DNA from: Anaerolineae bacterium
GTDB taxonomy: Bacteria; Chloroflexota; Anaerolineae; Aggregatilineales; UBA3940
DNA length: 6,225 bases
Assembly (NCBI GenBank): GCA_016926985.1
Contig: JAFGNO010000079.1
Coordinates: 1-6,225 of the forward strand
Direction of reading: 5' to 3'
The position numbers and the translations under genes were made by a program. Positions 6,044 through 6,225 of the stretch are shown here, one piece after another. Position 1 is the first letter of the stretch; each line of letters opens with the position of its first letter. Below the pieces are notes generated by a model. The model was given only the letters and a program-made list of their open reading frames with translations. It was not told where the DNA came from and searched no databases.

Positions 6044-6225
6044 TTACGGTTGGAGAAAACCACATAAGCACCTTCAGCTTGATTGAGCCGACGCAGGTCA
6101 CGCCGGGCAGGCTGGGAGCATGCAGATCAGGAAATGCCTGTGTTTACGCCATCAATGGAGCCGCAACTGAAAACTCGGTAAGCGCTACAAGTACATTCAC
6201 CCCGGTGAGGCTGTCATTGAATAAC
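6044..6225. other. Right-end region with no supported gene
   Basis: These 182 bases contain no RNA gene or convincing complete reading frame. One plus-strand frame stays open from inside the terminator stem to the window edge, reading through NGAATENSVSATSTF, but it has no good start or ribosome binding site. A minus-strand frame entering from the right edge stops near 6142 after about 27 residues, ending in VAAPLMA. Either could be chance, an eroded gene, or, for the minus frame, the tail of a gene lying outside the window. Confidence 0.4.

Noticed and set aside
5991..6085. Small plus-strand frame starting MSQTPRR after the tRNA
   Set aside because: It reads straight through the terminator stem-loop, has no ribosome binding site, and lies downstream of a tRNA rather than a protein gene promoter.
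1..6225. CRISPR array, insertion sequence, toxin or defence system
   Set aside because: I saw no spaced direct repeats, transposase motifs, terminal repeats or defence-type domains. All long frames belong to sugar metabolism and transport.

Overview
The window looks like ordinary bacterial chromosome of intermediate GC. The style of the proteins (long GT-C membrane glycosyltransferases, a short extended-SDR sugar epimerase, a CUT1-type sugar ATPase) and a tRNA gene without an encoded CCA would fit Chloroflexota. That is an impression from protein style only, and I cannot confirm it without a search. I see no mobile element, CRISPR array, toxin module or other defence-like system.

Layout. Five genes lie on the minus strand and read right to left. 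First is a complete MalK/UgpC-type sugar ABC ATPase (5777-4695). After a 137-base gap comes a polytopic GT-C-type glycosyltransferase (4557-3367). Next is an NAD-dependent sugar-nucleotide epimerase/dehydratase (3337-2423). A WecC-type UDP-HexNAc 6-dehydrogenase (2430-1222) overlaps the epimerase by 8 bases. Last is a second GT-C-type glycosyltransferase, which starts near 1178 and runs off the left edge. On the plus strand, to the right, is a tRNA-Arg(CCG) gene (5912-5983) with its own promoter and a strong intrinsic terminator. The ATPase and the tRNA are divergently transcribed from a 134-base region holding two good -10 boxes. The last 180 bases contain nothing I can call.

How the genes may work together. 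The epimerase and dehydrogenase probably make an activated uronic-acid sugar, UDP-ManNAcA or a related UDP-HexNAcA. The two membrane glycosyltransferases probably act on lipid-linked sugars at the outer face of the membrane, so the four left-hand genes read as a small cell-surface glycan or glycosylation operon. The ATPase lacks permease and binding-protein genes here. It may serve sugar importers encoded elsewhere, and whether it is cotranscribed with the glycan genes is open. Two stem-loops without U-tracts sit in the gaps ahead of the two glycosyltransferase genes and are the main structures not explained by the genes.
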